A stretch of 54,967 nt of DNA from Borreliella spielmanii (GCF_014201705.1 NZ_JACHFA010000003.1:1-54967), one strand, 5' to 3'. Shown: positions 8,855-16,700, counted from the first letter of the stretch. Program-made: numbers and translations. The notes: generated from the sequence alone by a model not told the origin.

Positions 8855-8876
8855 AAATAAATAAAAGGAGATATTT

Positions 8877-9056
8877 ATGGATACAATACTTATTTTTTTG
8901 TCAACAATTGACAATACAAAACTAATTATATTAGGAGGATTTATTGTGCTGGCAATGCTGCCAATGCTTTTAGCAATAAAGCCGCAGTTTAGAGAAAATT
9001 TAAACTTTCTTATAAAAAAGCTCTTAAAAAATACAAATAAAAAGGAAACAAAATGA
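8877..9056 (+). CDS. Small holin-like membrane protein, BlyA-like (BBA12)
   Basis: A 59-residue protein reading MDTILIFLSTIDNTKLIILG and continuing with one transmembrane stretch (residues 16-34) and a basic tail (IKKLLKNTNKKETK). Start ATG has AAAGGAGA upstream; the gene ends in ATGA shared with the next start. Size, single hydrophobic helix, basic end and position match BlyA, the cp32 holin that releases periplasmic proteins in heterologous hosts. It follows the tail-fibre gene as in cp32. Confidence 0.75.
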   Translation: MDTILIFLSTIDNTKLIILGGFIVLAMLPMLLAIKPQFRENLNFLIKKLLKNTNKKETK

Positions 9057-9472
9057 ACAGTAAAATAAATATCAACTCTGGCGTTGAGGCTTTAAATAAT
9101 TTATATGATTTTCTAAAAAGTAGCAATTCTCCAACAGAAATCAAAATAGAAAAGGGGATATATTTAGGATTTAATCTTTACAACCTAATAATGAGCATTT
9201 ACAAAGATACAATCAACACCCTTGAGACGGAAGAATCAATAAAAATATTAAATGACATTGAAAATGTCAATAATAAAATTACTCAACTTATATCAAGCAT
9301 TAATGACGAAAGAGATGCAGGCATTATTGAACATTTAAGAGAAGAAAGAAATGAACTAATGAAAAGCAAAACCGAAGCACTCCAAGAACAAATAAAAGGG
9401 TTCTCAGAAAATTTAAAAGCAAGCGCTCAGAACAAATCTCAAGACTTAAAAGGAGATAAAATTGAAAATTAA
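9053..9472 (+). CDS. BlyB-like holin partner protein (BBA13)
   Basis: A 139-residue soluble helical protein with TEIKIEKGIYLGFNLYNLIM near residues 27-46 and a coiled-coil-like middle (NNKITQLISSINDERD). It resembles cp32 BlyB, encoded directly after BlyA and thought to stabilise or assist it. It overlaps BBA12 by four bases. No membrane segment. The lysis role is inferred from cp32. Confidence 0.65.
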   Translation: MNSKININSGVEALNNLYDFLKSSNSPTEIKIEKGIYLGFNLYNLIMSIYKDTINTLETEESIKILNDIENVNNKITQLISSINDERDAGIIEHLREERNELMKSKTEALQEQIKGFSENLKASAQNKSQDLKGDKIEN

Positions 9473-9827
9473 AAATTTCCCATTTTTGGTTTTATTTAAC
9501 ACGCTTATAATCTTTTCTTGCTCTACAATAGCAAACCTTCCAGAAGAGCCTTTATCTCCAAAAGAGACAACATTAAAGGCTTTAAGCTTATATGAAGCAC
9601 ATCTTTCAAGCTATATTATGTACTTACAAACATTTCTTGTAAAAACGAAACAAAAAGTAAATAGCAAAAATTATCCTGACTTTAAACTTTTTGACACTAG
9701 TAAATTAGAAAAAGATCAAACTCTAAAATCAATCAAAGCAAATATTGCTAATTTAAAAAATCACATCGACAAAATAAAACCTATTGCAATCCAAATTTAC
9801 AAAAAATATTCAAAAAATGTACCTTAA
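9462..9827 (+). CDS. OrfD lipoprotein (BBA14)
   Basis: A 121-residue lipoprotein with lipobox LIIFSC (Cys20), starting at TTG with AAAGGAG and overlapping BBA13 by eleven bases, so it belongs to the lysis cassette. B31 calls this product OrfD. A small lipoprotein after holin genes could act as a spanin-like outer-membrane component: an outer-membrane anchor plus a helical stalk (KSIKANIANLKNHIDKIK). That role is my inference; the gene is otherwise of unknown function. Confidence 0.7.
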   Translation: MKIKNFPFLVLFNTLIIFSCSTIANLPEEPLSPKETTLKALSLYEAHLSSYIMYLQTFLVKTKQKVNSKNYPDFKLFDTSKLEKDQTLKSIKANIANLKNHIDKIKPIAIQIYKKYSKNVP

Positions 9828-9852
9828 AGTCATTTGATTTTTCTTTTTTCCC

Positions 9853-9888
9853 AAAGTCCCAAAGCTCCAATTTTGGGACTTTTTTTTA
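9853..9888 (+). terminator. Terminator ending the phage lysis operon
   Basis: An 11-bp perfect stem AAAGTCCCAAA with TTTGGGACTTT followed by a run of T. It insulates ospA from the phage operon. Confidence 0.9.
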
Positions 9889-9934
9889 ATACTAAACCTA
9901 TATTAGATTAAACCTAATTTAAAATTATTATCAT

Positions 9935-9985
9935 TTTATTTTTTTTTAATTTTCTATTTGTTATTTATTAATCTTATACTATAAT
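9935..9985 (+). promoter_or_regulatory. ospA promoter with upstream T-rich tract
   Basis: TTGTTA at 9958-9963, a 16-base spacer and TATAAT at 9980-9985 form a sigma-70-type promoter in the place known for ospAB. A T-rich tract at about 9935-9953 corresponds to the element known to stimulate ospA expression. Relative to the B31 sequence I remember, a few extra bases (ACTAT) appear around the -10 region. Confidence 0.75.
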
Positions 9986-10033
9986 TATACTTGTATTAAG
10001 TTATATTAATATAATATAAAAGGAGAATATATT

Positions 10034-10855
10034 ATGAAAAAATATTTATTGGGAATAGGTCTAATATTAGCCTTAATAGCATGTAAACAAAATGTTAGCG
10101 GCCTTGACGAGAAAAACAGCACTTCAGTAGATGTACCTGGGGAACTTAAAGTTCTTGTAAGCAAAGAAAAGGACAAAGACGGTAAATACAGCCTAATGGC
10201 AACAGTAGACAAGCTTGAACTAAAAGGAACTTCTGATAAAAATGATGGTTCTGGTGTACTGGAAGGCGTAAAAGCTGACAAAAGTAAAGTAAAATTAACA
10301 ATTTCTGACCATTTAAGTAAAACCACATTTGAAGTTTTCAAAGAAGATGGTAAAACATTAGTGTCAAGAAACGTAAATTCCAAAGACAAATCATCAACAA
10401 AAGAAAAATTCAATGAAAAAGGTGAATTGTCTGAAAAAACATTGGTAAGAGCAAACGGAACCAAACTTGAATACACAGAAATAAAAAGCGATGGAACCGG
10501 AAAAGCTAAAGAGGTTTTAAAAGACTTTACTCTTGAAGGAACTCTAGCTAATGAAAAAGCAACATTGACAGTTAAAGAAGGAACTGTTACTTTAAGCAAA
10601 AACATTGACAAATCTGGCGAAGTAACAGTTGCACTTAATGACACTGACAGTACTGCTGCTACTAAAAAAACTGGCGCATGGGATTCAAAAACTTCTACTT
10701 TAACAATTACTGTTAACAGCAAAAAAACTAAAGATCTTGTATTTACAAAACAAGACACAATAACTGTACAAAAGTACGACTCAGCAGGAACTAATTTAGA
10801 GGGCTCTGCAGTCGAAATTAAAACACTTGACGAACTTAAAAACGCTTTAAAATAA
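10034..10855 (+). CDS. ospA: Outer surface protein A
   Basis: A 273-residue lipoprotein with signal [17 protein letters not shown] (Cys17) followed by [11 protein letters not shown], and the repeated beta-strand pattern of OspA ([20 protein letters not shown] and so on to LKNALK). OspA is made mainly in the tick, where it attaches spirochetes to the midgut receptor TROSPA; it is also the classic vaccine antigen. Length equals B31 OspA. Many substitutions against B31 (for example [10 protein letters not shown] and [14 protein letters not shown]) indicate another lineage or genospecies. First gene of the ospAB operon; AAAGGAG precedes ATG. Confidence 0.98.
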   Translation: MKKYLLGIGLILALIACKQNVSGLDEKNSTSVDVPGELKVLVSKEKDKDGKYSLMATVDKLELKGTSDKNDGSGVLEGVKADKSKVKLTISDHLSKTTFEVFKEDGKTLVSRNVNSKDKSSTKEKFNEKGELSEKTLVRANGTKLEYTEIKSDGTGKAKEVLKDFTLEGTLANEKATLTVKEGTVTLSKNIDKSGEVTVALNDTDSTAATKKTGAWDSKTSTLTITVNSKKTKDLVFTKQDTITVQKYDSAGTNLEGSAVEIKTLDELKNALK

Positions 10856-10865
10856 AGGAGAATTT

Positions 10866-11759
10866 ATGAGACAACAATATTTACTAGTATTTGCTTTAAT
10901 ATTAGCTTTAATAGCATGTTCACAAAAAGGTACTGAGCCAAAAGATGATAATTATAATGACCAAGAGATTGCAAGCGGCGATAAAGAGCCAAAAATCTCT
11001 AAAAAGGAACTTCCTCGGGAAACAGAAACCGCCGTATCTTTATTTAATGGCAATGAAATTTTTATAAGCAAAGAAAAAAATTCTGCTGGTAAATATGACT
11101 TAAGAGCAAGAGTTGACTTGGTTGAACTTAAAGGCACTTCTGATAAAAACACTGGTGCTGGAAAACTTGAAGGTTTGAAAGCTGACAAGAGTAAAGTAAC
11201 AATGACAATTTCTGATGATCTAAATACAGTAACCGTAGAAACATATGATGCAAGCAATAAAAAAACTGGAAGTGAAGTTGTTAAAAAACAAGGGTCAGTA
11301 ATAAAAGAATCTTACAAAGCCAATAAATTAGACTCAAAAAAATTAACAAGATCAAATGATACTACACTTGAATATTCACAAATGACAGATGAGGAAAATG
11401 CTACAAAAGCAGTAGAAACTCTAAAAAATGGTATTAAGTTCGAAGGAAATCTTGTTGGTGGAAAAACAACAGTAAAAATAACAGAAGGTACTGTTACATT
11501 AAAAAGAGAAATCGATAAAGATGGAAAAATAAAAGTCTTTTTAGATGACACTGCAACTGATAATACTAAAAAAACAGGTAAATGGAACGAAAGTAATAAT
11601 ACCTTAACAGTTACTGTTGACAGCAAAAAAACTAAAGATCTTGTATTCTCAGACGATGGTACAATTACAGTACAAAAATATGACACAGCGGGTACTAATC
11701 TTGAAGGCAGCCCAAGTGAAATTAAAGATCTTGCAGCACTTAAAGGCGCTTTAAAATAA
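10866..11759 (+). CDS. ospB: Outer surface protein B
   Basis: A 297-residue lipoprotein (Cys18 after LIAC) paralogous to OspA: both share the KLEGLKADKSKV, VEGTVTL and SKKTKDLVF regions. It starts ten bases after the ospA stop with AAAGGAG, so it is co-transcribed. OspB assists adherence in the tick midgut. The N-terminal tether (GTEPKDDNYNDQEIASGDKE) is longer and more acidic than in OspA. The full-length frame shows no truncation, although ospB is often broken in isolates. Confidence 0.97.
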   Translation: MRQQYLLVFALILALIACSQKGTEPKDDNYNDQEIASGDKEPKISKKELPRETETAVSLFNGNEIFISKEKNSAGKYDLRARVDLVELKGTSDKNTGAGKLEGLKADKSKVTMTISDDLNTVTVETYDASNKKTGSEVVKKQGSVIKESYKANKLDSKKLTRSNDTTLEYSQMTDEENATKAVETLKNGIKFEGNLVGGKTTVKITEGTVTLKREIDKDGKIKVFLDDTATDNTKKTGKWNESNNTLTVTVDSKKTKDLVFSDDGTITVQKYDTAGTNLEGSPSEIKDLAALKGALK

Positions 11760-11856
11760 CACATAAGCAAACCTCCTACAACGGCATTAGCCAATGTGGG
11801 ATGTTGTTTATTACAACTTAAAAATTGAATTTATATTTTTCAATTTGTTACTTCTG

Positions 11857-11882
11857 GGAAAAGTCTCTTAGGAGACTTTTCC
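11857..11882 (+). terminator. ospAB terminator
   Basis: An 11-bp perfect stem GGAAAAGTCTC with GAGACTTTTCC (4-nt loop). A weaker hairpin AATTGAA/TTCAATT precedes it at 11823-11845. Confidence 0.85.
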
Positions 11883-12326
11883 TCTTGTAAAAAAAGAAAA
11901 CATAAAAAATACACAAATCAACTAATTTTAAGCTTTTAAAATCAAAATAAAAAGCCTTAATTGGCTAAACTTATGACTAAAATTAAGAAAACTAATGGGG
12001 ATAATTCCTTCACTCAAGCCTAGCTCTTGAATGAAGGACAAACAAATAAAAATAATCTAATTAAATTCTTAATAAAATTAAACCCATCGCTAATAAGCTC
12101 ACTATTTTAAATAAAAATTAACGCGTAAAAATAATTTACTCTTAATATAAGTTAATACTTTATTATATTTTATTACAAAAACTTAATTTTGTAAAGTATA
12201 TTTAACAAATATGCATTAAATATACTTTTTTTTATCTTTTTTATATAAAAATACTTTACTTTTTTAAGAAACTGTACTATTAATTAATGTAGAATTAAAG
12301 AAACTACTTATATTAGGAGTATAAAA
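11883..12326. other. Region upstream of the replication genes; candidate origin or control region
   Basis: About 440 bases without a gene. It holds a hairpin at 12006-12038 (TCCTTCA and TGAAGGA arms enclosing TCAAG/CTTGA) and a 12-bp perfect inverted repeat AAAGTATATTTA ... TAAATATACTTT at 12193-12228 followed by seven T. Borrelia plasmids commonly carry repeats before the PF57/62 replication gene, so an origin or copy-control role is plausible but unproven. Confidence 0.45.
12193..12228. repeat. 12-bp perfect inverted repeat before the replication gene
   Basis: Arms 12193-12204 and 12217-12228 with a 12-nt loop; a T-run follows. It looks like a terminator in form, but no gene ends nearby on plus, so an attenuator or initiator-binding site is possible. 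Confidence 0.6.
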
Positions 12327-13526
12327 TTGGAAACATTAAAGCAAAAATCACTAAACACTACAAAAAGGGTAAAAAAAACTACAAAGAACTTCCAACACAA
12401 CTTGATTGTATTAATTTCTACGCTCAACTTTATAAACTTAAACTTAAAAAAATATACACAAAAAAACATTCTTTACTTTCTAAACAAAAACCTTGAAAGA
12501 AATAAACAAAACCCCATAAAATTAAAAACACTACAAAACTATTTATACACATTAGATAAAAAATTTAAAATTACACTAAACTACTGCAAACATTTAGGAA
12601 AAAATTCTGGAAGCGAAACTTATTATAAACTTAAATATGAAAAAGAAAAATGCTATTCAATAATTAACACATACTTTAAGGAACAAACAAATAATAAAAT
12701 TAATGAATTTGTGCAAAGAATAAATAAATTTAATCAAATAAATAGTAGTGTTAAATGGGAGTGTATTAATAATACTAATAATATATATAAATATATAGAA
12801 TATAGAAATATACACAAAAATTCTAAAAAAACAATAAATAATAACAATCTACTAAAAAAATATTTAAGTAAATGCAATTTCAAAACAGAAATTCCATCTC
12901 TAATAATGAATTTAAAAACTACTAACAAGATTAAAATCTATCATTTAAGAAACTTAAAACACATTGAAAACGATCTTAAAGGGGTAGATCCCAAAAAAAT
13001 AGAAAAGCACCTATCAAATGTAATAAAAGACAATATAAACAATCCAGGATACCTGTGTAAATTTTTTAAAAACAACGGATATAAAAAGCTAATAAATAAA
13101 ATAAAAGAAACAAATAAAAAATATAAAAACAAAACAGAAATTTTAAAAAAAGTACTCAGAGAAAAGATAAAAGAATTAGAGAACGAGCAATATAAAAAAG
13201 AAGAGCTTGAAAAGTTTTTTAACAAAACATATGAAATTTACAAAATAAAACCACATTTCATAATAGAATACAAAAAATATCCAGATTTAGATAAATTGGT
13301 TAAAAGGGCAAAAAAAGAAATTTGTAAAATTCAAGATAAAATGGCACGGCTTAAAAGTATAAAAAACAACATTTTTAGTATATTATTAGAACAGTTAAGG
13401 CATAAAGTAGACAATGATAAACTAATCCCTACTTTAAAAGAATTCATTGAGAATGAGCCTGACCTTAAATATAGCAAGGTATTTGACAATTCCTACTATA
13501 ATGATTTGATTGAAATAGTGAGCTGA
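12327..13526 (+). CDS. Plasmid replication protein, PF57/62 family (BBA18 type)
   Basis: A 399-residue, strongly basic protein starting at TTG with GGAG upstream. It heads the standard Borrelia cluster PF57/62-PF50-PF32-PF49. PF57/62 proteins are the replication initiator candidates needed for autonomous replication of Borrelia plasmids. Typical features are visible: an N-terminal basic helical region (KYTQKNILYFLNKNLERNKQ) and a long Lys/Glu coiled coil at about 250-300. No catalytic motif is recognised. Specificity of this gene with its ParA fixes plasmid compatibility. Confidence 0.85.
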   Translation: METLKQKSLNTTKRVKKTTKNFQHNLIVLISTLNFINLNLKKYTQKNILYFLNKNLERNKQNPIKLKTLQNYLYTLDKKFKITLNYCKHLGKNSGSETYYKLKYEKEKCYSIINTYFKEQTNNKINEFVQRINKFNQINSSVKWECINNTNNIYKYIEYRNIHKNSKKTINNNNLLKKYLSKCNFKTEIPSLIMNLKTTNKIKIYHLRNLKHIENDLKGVDPKKIEKHLSNVIKDNINNPGYLCKFFKNNGYKKLINKIKETNKKYKNKTEILKKVLREKIKELENEQYKKEELEKFFNKTYEIYKIKPHFIIEYKKYPDLDKLVKRAKKEICKIQDKMARLKSIKNNIFSILLEQLRHKVDNDKLIPTLKEFIENEPDLKYSKVFDNSYYNDLIEIVS

Positions 13527-13573
13527 AAAGAAAATGAACAGTTTAGCTCTGATATTAAGGAAAAAGGAAAAAA

Positions 13574-14158
13574 ATGACGGCTTTACTTGAACGATTAAAG
13601 CAAAAACAAAAAGAATTAAAATTAAAAACAGATGATAAACCAAAATTCAAAAAAGAAAAAAAGGCTAATGTTTTTTCTAAAATTGAGGAGGTTAAGGGTA
13701 GAAAAATATATCATACTAAAATCTTTAATGATTTTTATACATTTGGGATAAGTAAAAATGAACCTACTAAATTTTTCATTTCTTTAAGAGGAATCTTTAA
13801 CATAGAAGACATAAGCATGTTTCATTTATTCTCATTAAGAGGAGAGGATAAATTTATGGGAATTTATTACGGAATAAGAAAGCTTGATAAAGCGTTTATT
13901 GTAAAGAATTTCAACAAAAAAGAAACTTACACTTTGAGAAAATGTGAATATATTGAATTTAAGTTTAAAAAAGGTTCTGTTTTTTGTTATTTAAACGGTC
14001 TTCATATTTTACTTAAAAAGGATAGGGTTAACAGTCCATATTATAATACACTTTTAAATATTATTTTAGAGCTAGAAACTGAACTTTACACTTTTTATAA
14101 TAAAAAATTATCGAAAGGGGGAATTATTCCTGAATGGATAAGAAAGAAACAAAAGTAA
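13574..14158 (+). CDS. Plasmid maintenance protein, PF50 family (BBA19 type)
   Basis: A 194-residue protein located between the PF57/62 gene and parA, the fixed PF50 position. It begins with a basic coiled segment (LLERLKQKQKELKLKTDD). AAGGAAAAAGG precedes the ATG. Its 3' end overlaps the ParA gene by 25 bases. PF50 proteins take part in replication or copy control in some Borrelia plasmids; the mechanism is unknown. Confidence 0.8.
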   Translation: MTALLERLKQKQKELKLKTDDKPKFKKEKKANVFSKIEEVKGRKIYHTKIFNDFYTFGISKNEPTKFFISLRGIFNIEDISMFHLFSLRGEDKFMGIYYGIRKLDKAFIVKNFNKKETYTLRKCEYIEFKFKKGSVFCYLNGLHILLKKDRVNSPYYNTLLNIILELETELYTFYNKKLSKGGIIPEWIRKKQK

Positions 14159-14886
14159 TAACAGTTGCAAGTATAAAAGGCGGCGTTGGTAAAAGCACGA
14201 CAAGTTTAATTTTTGCCACATTGCTTTCAATCAAATGTAAAGTTCTCTTAATAGATATTGATACTCAAGCTTCAACAACAAGCTATTTTTTTAATAAAAT
14301 CAAAGATAACAAAATAGATTTAATAAATAACAACATATACGAAGTATTAATATCGAATTTACACATAGACAATGCACTAATAACAATTAATAAAAATTTG
14401 GATTTAATTCCAAGTTATTTAACATTACATAAATTCAATTCAGAATCTATTCCATACAAAGAATTTAAATTAAAAGAACAGTTAAAGCTACTTAGTAATC
14501 ATTATGATTATATAATACTTGATACAAACCCCAGCTTAGACTTTACTTTAACGAATGCTCTTGTATGCAGCAATTACATAATAATACCAATAACGGCAGA
14601 GAAATGGGCTGTTGAAAGTTTAGATTTGTTTACTTTTTTTATGGACAAGCTACTATTAACACTGCCAATGTATTTAATCAATACTAAATTTAAGAAAAAT
14701 AATACCCATAAGGAACTTTTAAAGGTTTTAGAGAAAAATAGTAATTTTTTAGGGACAATATCTGAGAGAGAAGATTTAAATAAAAGAATAGCAAAAAACG
14801 ATAGATTTGATTTGACGAAGGATTACATAATAGAGTACCAAAACACGCTCGACGCGTTTTTAAATAAATCAAGTTACGTACACTAA
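14134..14886 (+). CDS. parA: ParA-type partition ATPase, PF32 (BBA20)
   Basis: A 250-residue ParA/MinD-like ATPase. Walker A is KGGVGKST (residues 15-22), the A' motif is DIDTQAS (about 42-48) and the Walker B region is DYIILDTNPS. It drives plasmid segregation together with a DNA-binding partner and a centromere site; PF32 sequence defines compatibility groups in Borrelia. It overlaps the PF50 gene, and a perfect palindrome GTACACT-A-AGTGTAC covers its last codons and stop region, a possible binding site for the partition or autoregulatory complex. Confidence 0.93.
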   Translation: MDKKETKVITVASIKGGVGKSTTSLIFATLLSIKCKVLLIDIDTQASTTSYFFNKIKDNKIDLINNNIYEVLISNLHIDNALITINKNLDLIPSYLTLHKFNSESIPYKEFKLKEQLKLLSNHYDYIILDTNPSLDFTLTNALVCSNYIIIPITAEKWAVESLDLFTFFMDKLLLTLPMYLINTKFKKNNTHKELLKVLEKNSNFLGTISEREDLNKRIAKNDRFDLTKDYIIEYQNTLDAFLNKSSYVH

Positions 14887-14892
14887 GTGTAC
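14878..14892. promoter_or_regulatory. Palindromic site between parA and the PF49 gene
   Basis: GTACACT-A-AGTGTAC, 7-bp perfect arms around one base, located across the parA stop. Related palindromes lie at 4934-4948 and 40673-40687. Candidate parS-like or operator site; inference from position and symmetry. Confidence 0.4.
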
Positions 14893-14915
14893 TCGGTTGT
14901 AAAGGAGGAGCACAG

Positions 14916-15461
14916 GTGGATATAAAGATAAATAAAAGAAATTTATCTGAGAGTGTTGGAGAAGAAGGACAAGCTCTTATTCATTATAATAAGCTTAAAG
15001 AAAAATTAAACATTAATTTTCAAAAAGAGATTTATTGCAAAATAGAAGCAATGAAAGTTTTAAAAGAAATTAAAGATAAAGAATATTATAAGCTGGACAA
15101 CTATTCTAGTTTTGATGATTTTGCAAAAGATTACAGACTTGCTAGAACTCAAACATATAAATATCTTAAAATTGCAACAGCAATAGAAGAAGGTTTGATT
15201 GAAGAAAAGTATGTAGTTAAAAACGGGATTAACGAGACAATTTATTTGCTTAAGACAAAAGAAAGTCCAAGTTTAAAAAAATCTAACCAGAACCCAATAA
15301 AACCATTGAGATTTCAGCTCAAAAAGGAAGAATCTTATTCTTTTTATAAAAAAAATGCTAAGCTTACAAGCTTTCTTTTGGAAAAAATTTTTTTCGAAGA
15401 AAAAGATTTTTTATTAAAAATAATTGAAGAATTTGAAATTTCAAGGAACAAACGAAAATGA
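14916..15461 (+). CDS. Partition/maintenance protein, PF49 family (BBA21)
   Basis: A 181-residue protein starting at GTG with an excellent AAGGAGGAG binding site. It holds the typical PF49 core YKLDNYSSFDDFAKDYRLAR followed by TQTYKYLKIATAIEEGLI, which reads as a helix-turn-helix DNA-binding segment. PF49 genes follow parA in Borrelia and likely act as the ParB-like or regulatory partner. The operon ends in a hairpin at 15556-15605. Confidence 0.8.
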   Translation: MDIKINKRNLSESVGEEGQALIHYNKLKEKLNINFQKEIYCKIEAMKVLKEIKDKEYYKLDNYSSFDDFAKDYRLARTQTYKYLKIATAIEEGLIEEKYVVKNGINETIYLLKTKESPSLKKSNQNPIKPLRFQLKKEESYSFYKKNAKLTSFLLEKIFFEEKDFLLKIIEEFEISRNKRK

Positions 15462-15504
15462 AATATTTATTTGCAAAACTTGAAAAGTTAGTGTATACTT
15501 TATA

Positions 15505-15555
15505 GGTACAGACTGACACGCAATGTGTCGCTCTTAATATAAGGACCTGTTACCT
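15505..15555. other. Structured leader-like segment after the PF49 gene
   Basis: AGGTACAG (about 15505) can pair with CTGTTACCT (about 15547) with one bulged base, enclosing a small hairpin GACAC-GCAAT-GTGTC. It sits directly before a terminator, an arrangement seen in attenuators or short regulatory RNAs. Low confidence. Confidence 0.3.
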
Positions 15556-15605
15556 TAAAGGGTTTATTGGGGATTCTTTAAAAAGAAATTCCAGTAAACC
15601 CTTTA
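15556..15605 (+). terminator. Terminator of the replication/partition operon
   Basis: A 15-bp stem TAAAGGGTTTATTGG with CCAGTAAACCCTTTA (one G-U), with an inner CTTT/AAAG stem, followed by AATTTTT. Confidence 0.85.
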
Positions 15606-15664
15606 ATTTTTGGTTTAAAAGTTTTTATTTTTTAACATTAATTTTAGAAAAATTTAGAAAAGTA

Positions 15665-15696
15665 TTTACAAAACATAAATTTTTTTATACTATAAT
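15665..15696 (+). promoter_or_regulatory. Promoter candidate of the 48-residue peptide gene
   Basis: TTTACA at 15665-15670 with TATACT at 15686 (15-base spacer) or TATAAT at 15691-15696 (20-base spacer). The gene start lies 30 bases downstream, behind AGGGG. Confidence 0.4.
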
Positions 15697-15725
15697 ATTA
15701 GTAAAAACTTATATTAGGGGTTAAG

Positions 15726-15872
15726 ATGAAAAGGCTTAATAAGATCAAAAGGAAAGAGTACTACAGATTTTTAATTAAAGCTTTTGCCATTAAAAACAAT
15801 TATTTGAGTGGCTTGGTTTTAGCAATATTAAAGATTGTTCTTAAACTTAATATTTTCTTATTAGGCTTTTAG
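15726..15872 (+). CDS. 48-residue basic, hydrophobic peptide beside the partition locus
   Basis: ATG with AGGGG six bases upstream encodes 48 residues: a basic N-terminus (MKRLNKIKRKEYYRFLIKAF) and a single membrane-type segment at about residues 27-48 (LSGLVLAILKIVLKLNIFLL). It has its own promoter-like sequence and lies between the partition operon terminator and a strong RNA fold. I do not recognise a family. Size, charge and hydrophobicity fit type I toxins such as Fst/Hok-like peptides, or a small membrane regulator; neither is shown. Confidence 0.6.
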   Translation: MKRLNKIKRKEYYRFLIKAFAIKNNYLSGLVLAILKIVLKLNIFLLGF

Positions 15873-15882
15873 ATTCTAAATT

Positions 15883-15980
15883 GAGATTTTCTCTTAATGC
15901 AAGACCATTAAAATATAAAAATAAAATATTGTATTGTCAATGTTTTAGTGATTTTAACGAAATTTCTCATAAGAGATCTC
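15883..15980. ncRNA. Predicted folded RNA element 3' of the small peptide gene
   Basis: Three nested arms pair across 98 bases: GAGAT (15883) with ATCTC (15976), CTCTTA (15891) with TAAGAG (15970), and TTAAAAT (15908) with ATTTTAA (15951). It directly follows the peptide stop codon, so it may be a 3'-UTR structure or a separate RNA. Prediction from base pairing only. Confidence 0.35.
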
Positions 15981-16073
15981 AAATAGTGTGTTGCTTGTAA
16001 ATATAAAAGCGAAGCAGGCATGTTTATTATTTAAAAATTATATTTAAAAATTGTTCATTTTAAAATACATGGA

Positions 16074-16107
16074 AAAACAAATTGTGATTTTAATCACAAT
16101 TTGTTTT
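16074..16107. terminator. Strong bidirectional hairpin after the peptide region
   Basis: A perfect 16-bp stem AAAACAAATTGTGATT with AATCACAATTTGTTTT, 2-nt loop, T-rich on both sides. Confidence 0.8.
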
Positions 16108-16170
16108 AAGACAAGTTTAATTTTAAATGGTAAGCATTTTTACAATTTAAAGTTTTAGGGGATTTAAAAA

Positions 16171-16611
16171 TTGTTTATTGAAAAAATATTACAAAACAAT
16201 AAAGAGCTTTTAAAAGACATTCAAAAGTCTGGATGTTATTTTTTATCTTTGCACTATTGGATATTTATTTTGACAGGGTTTGATTTTAAAGCAAAAGACG
16301 TTAATTTAAATTATCAACGGTTTTTAGAATTGGGCTACATTAGAAATGATTGCTATATTTTAAATCCATGCAAAATTCTTAGTTATTATAAAATATTTTC
16401 TAAGGTCAGATATGAAAGCCCGTTTTATTTGCCCGTAGCCGGCAAAGAGTTTGAAATAACAGAGATTAAGTTAAAAGATCAAGCTTTTGTTCATTTTGTT
16501 GCAATGGATAACAATAAGGTGCTTTATGATAGTCTTGATTTAAAGTCTAAAGGAAAGAAATTTGAAATAATATCAAAAAGAATATTTAATTATTTTATTA
16601 AAAAAGGATAA
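16171..16611 (+). CDS. DUF261 protein with C39/NlpC-like Cys-His-Asp pattern (probably BBA23)
   Basis: A 146-residue protein with TTG start and AGGGGA upstream. KSGCYFLSLHYW (Cys22) followed much later by HFVAMDNNKVLYDSLD (His108, Asp120) matches the layout of papain-fold peptidases of the C39-like/NlpC type: catalytic Cys at a helix start, His and Asp on adjacent strands. It fits the Borrelia DUF261 family. In phages such proteins often degrade peptidoglycan or process peptides. No signal peptide, so a holin would be needed for cell-wall access. The enzyme role is my inference. Confidence 0.65.
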   Translation: MFIEKILQNNKELLKDIQKSGCYFLSLHYWIFILTGFDFKAKDVNLNYQRFLELGYIRNDCYILNPCKILSYYKIFSKVRYESPFYLPVAGKEFEITEIKLKDQAFVHFVAMDNNKVLYDSLDLKSKGKKFEIISKRIFNYFIKKG

Positions 16612-16627
16612 TGTTTGCCAATTGCAT

Positions 16628-16670
16628 TGGCCTAATAAGGCCAAACAACTTGATTTCAGGTTGCTTGGCC
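16628..16670. terminator. Overlapping hairpins between DUF261 gene and dbpA
   Basis: GGCCAAACAAC (16639-16649) pairs with GTTGCTTGGCC (16660-16670). An alternative stem TTGGCCT-AATA-AGGCCAA overlaps at 16627-16644. The two cannot form together. They separate convergent genes. Confidence 0.75.
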
Positions 16671-16700
16671 CATTGTTTTAATTGAGTATGAAAATAGTGC

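Noticed and set aside
10006..10758. Long minus-strand open frame (250 codons) opposite ospA
   Set aside because: It mirrors the ospA coding frame, has no ribosome site and a Leu/Ser/Val-rich composition typical of an antisense shadow. The same applies to the frames opposite ospB, dbpA (16801-17268) and BBA57 (39760-40377).
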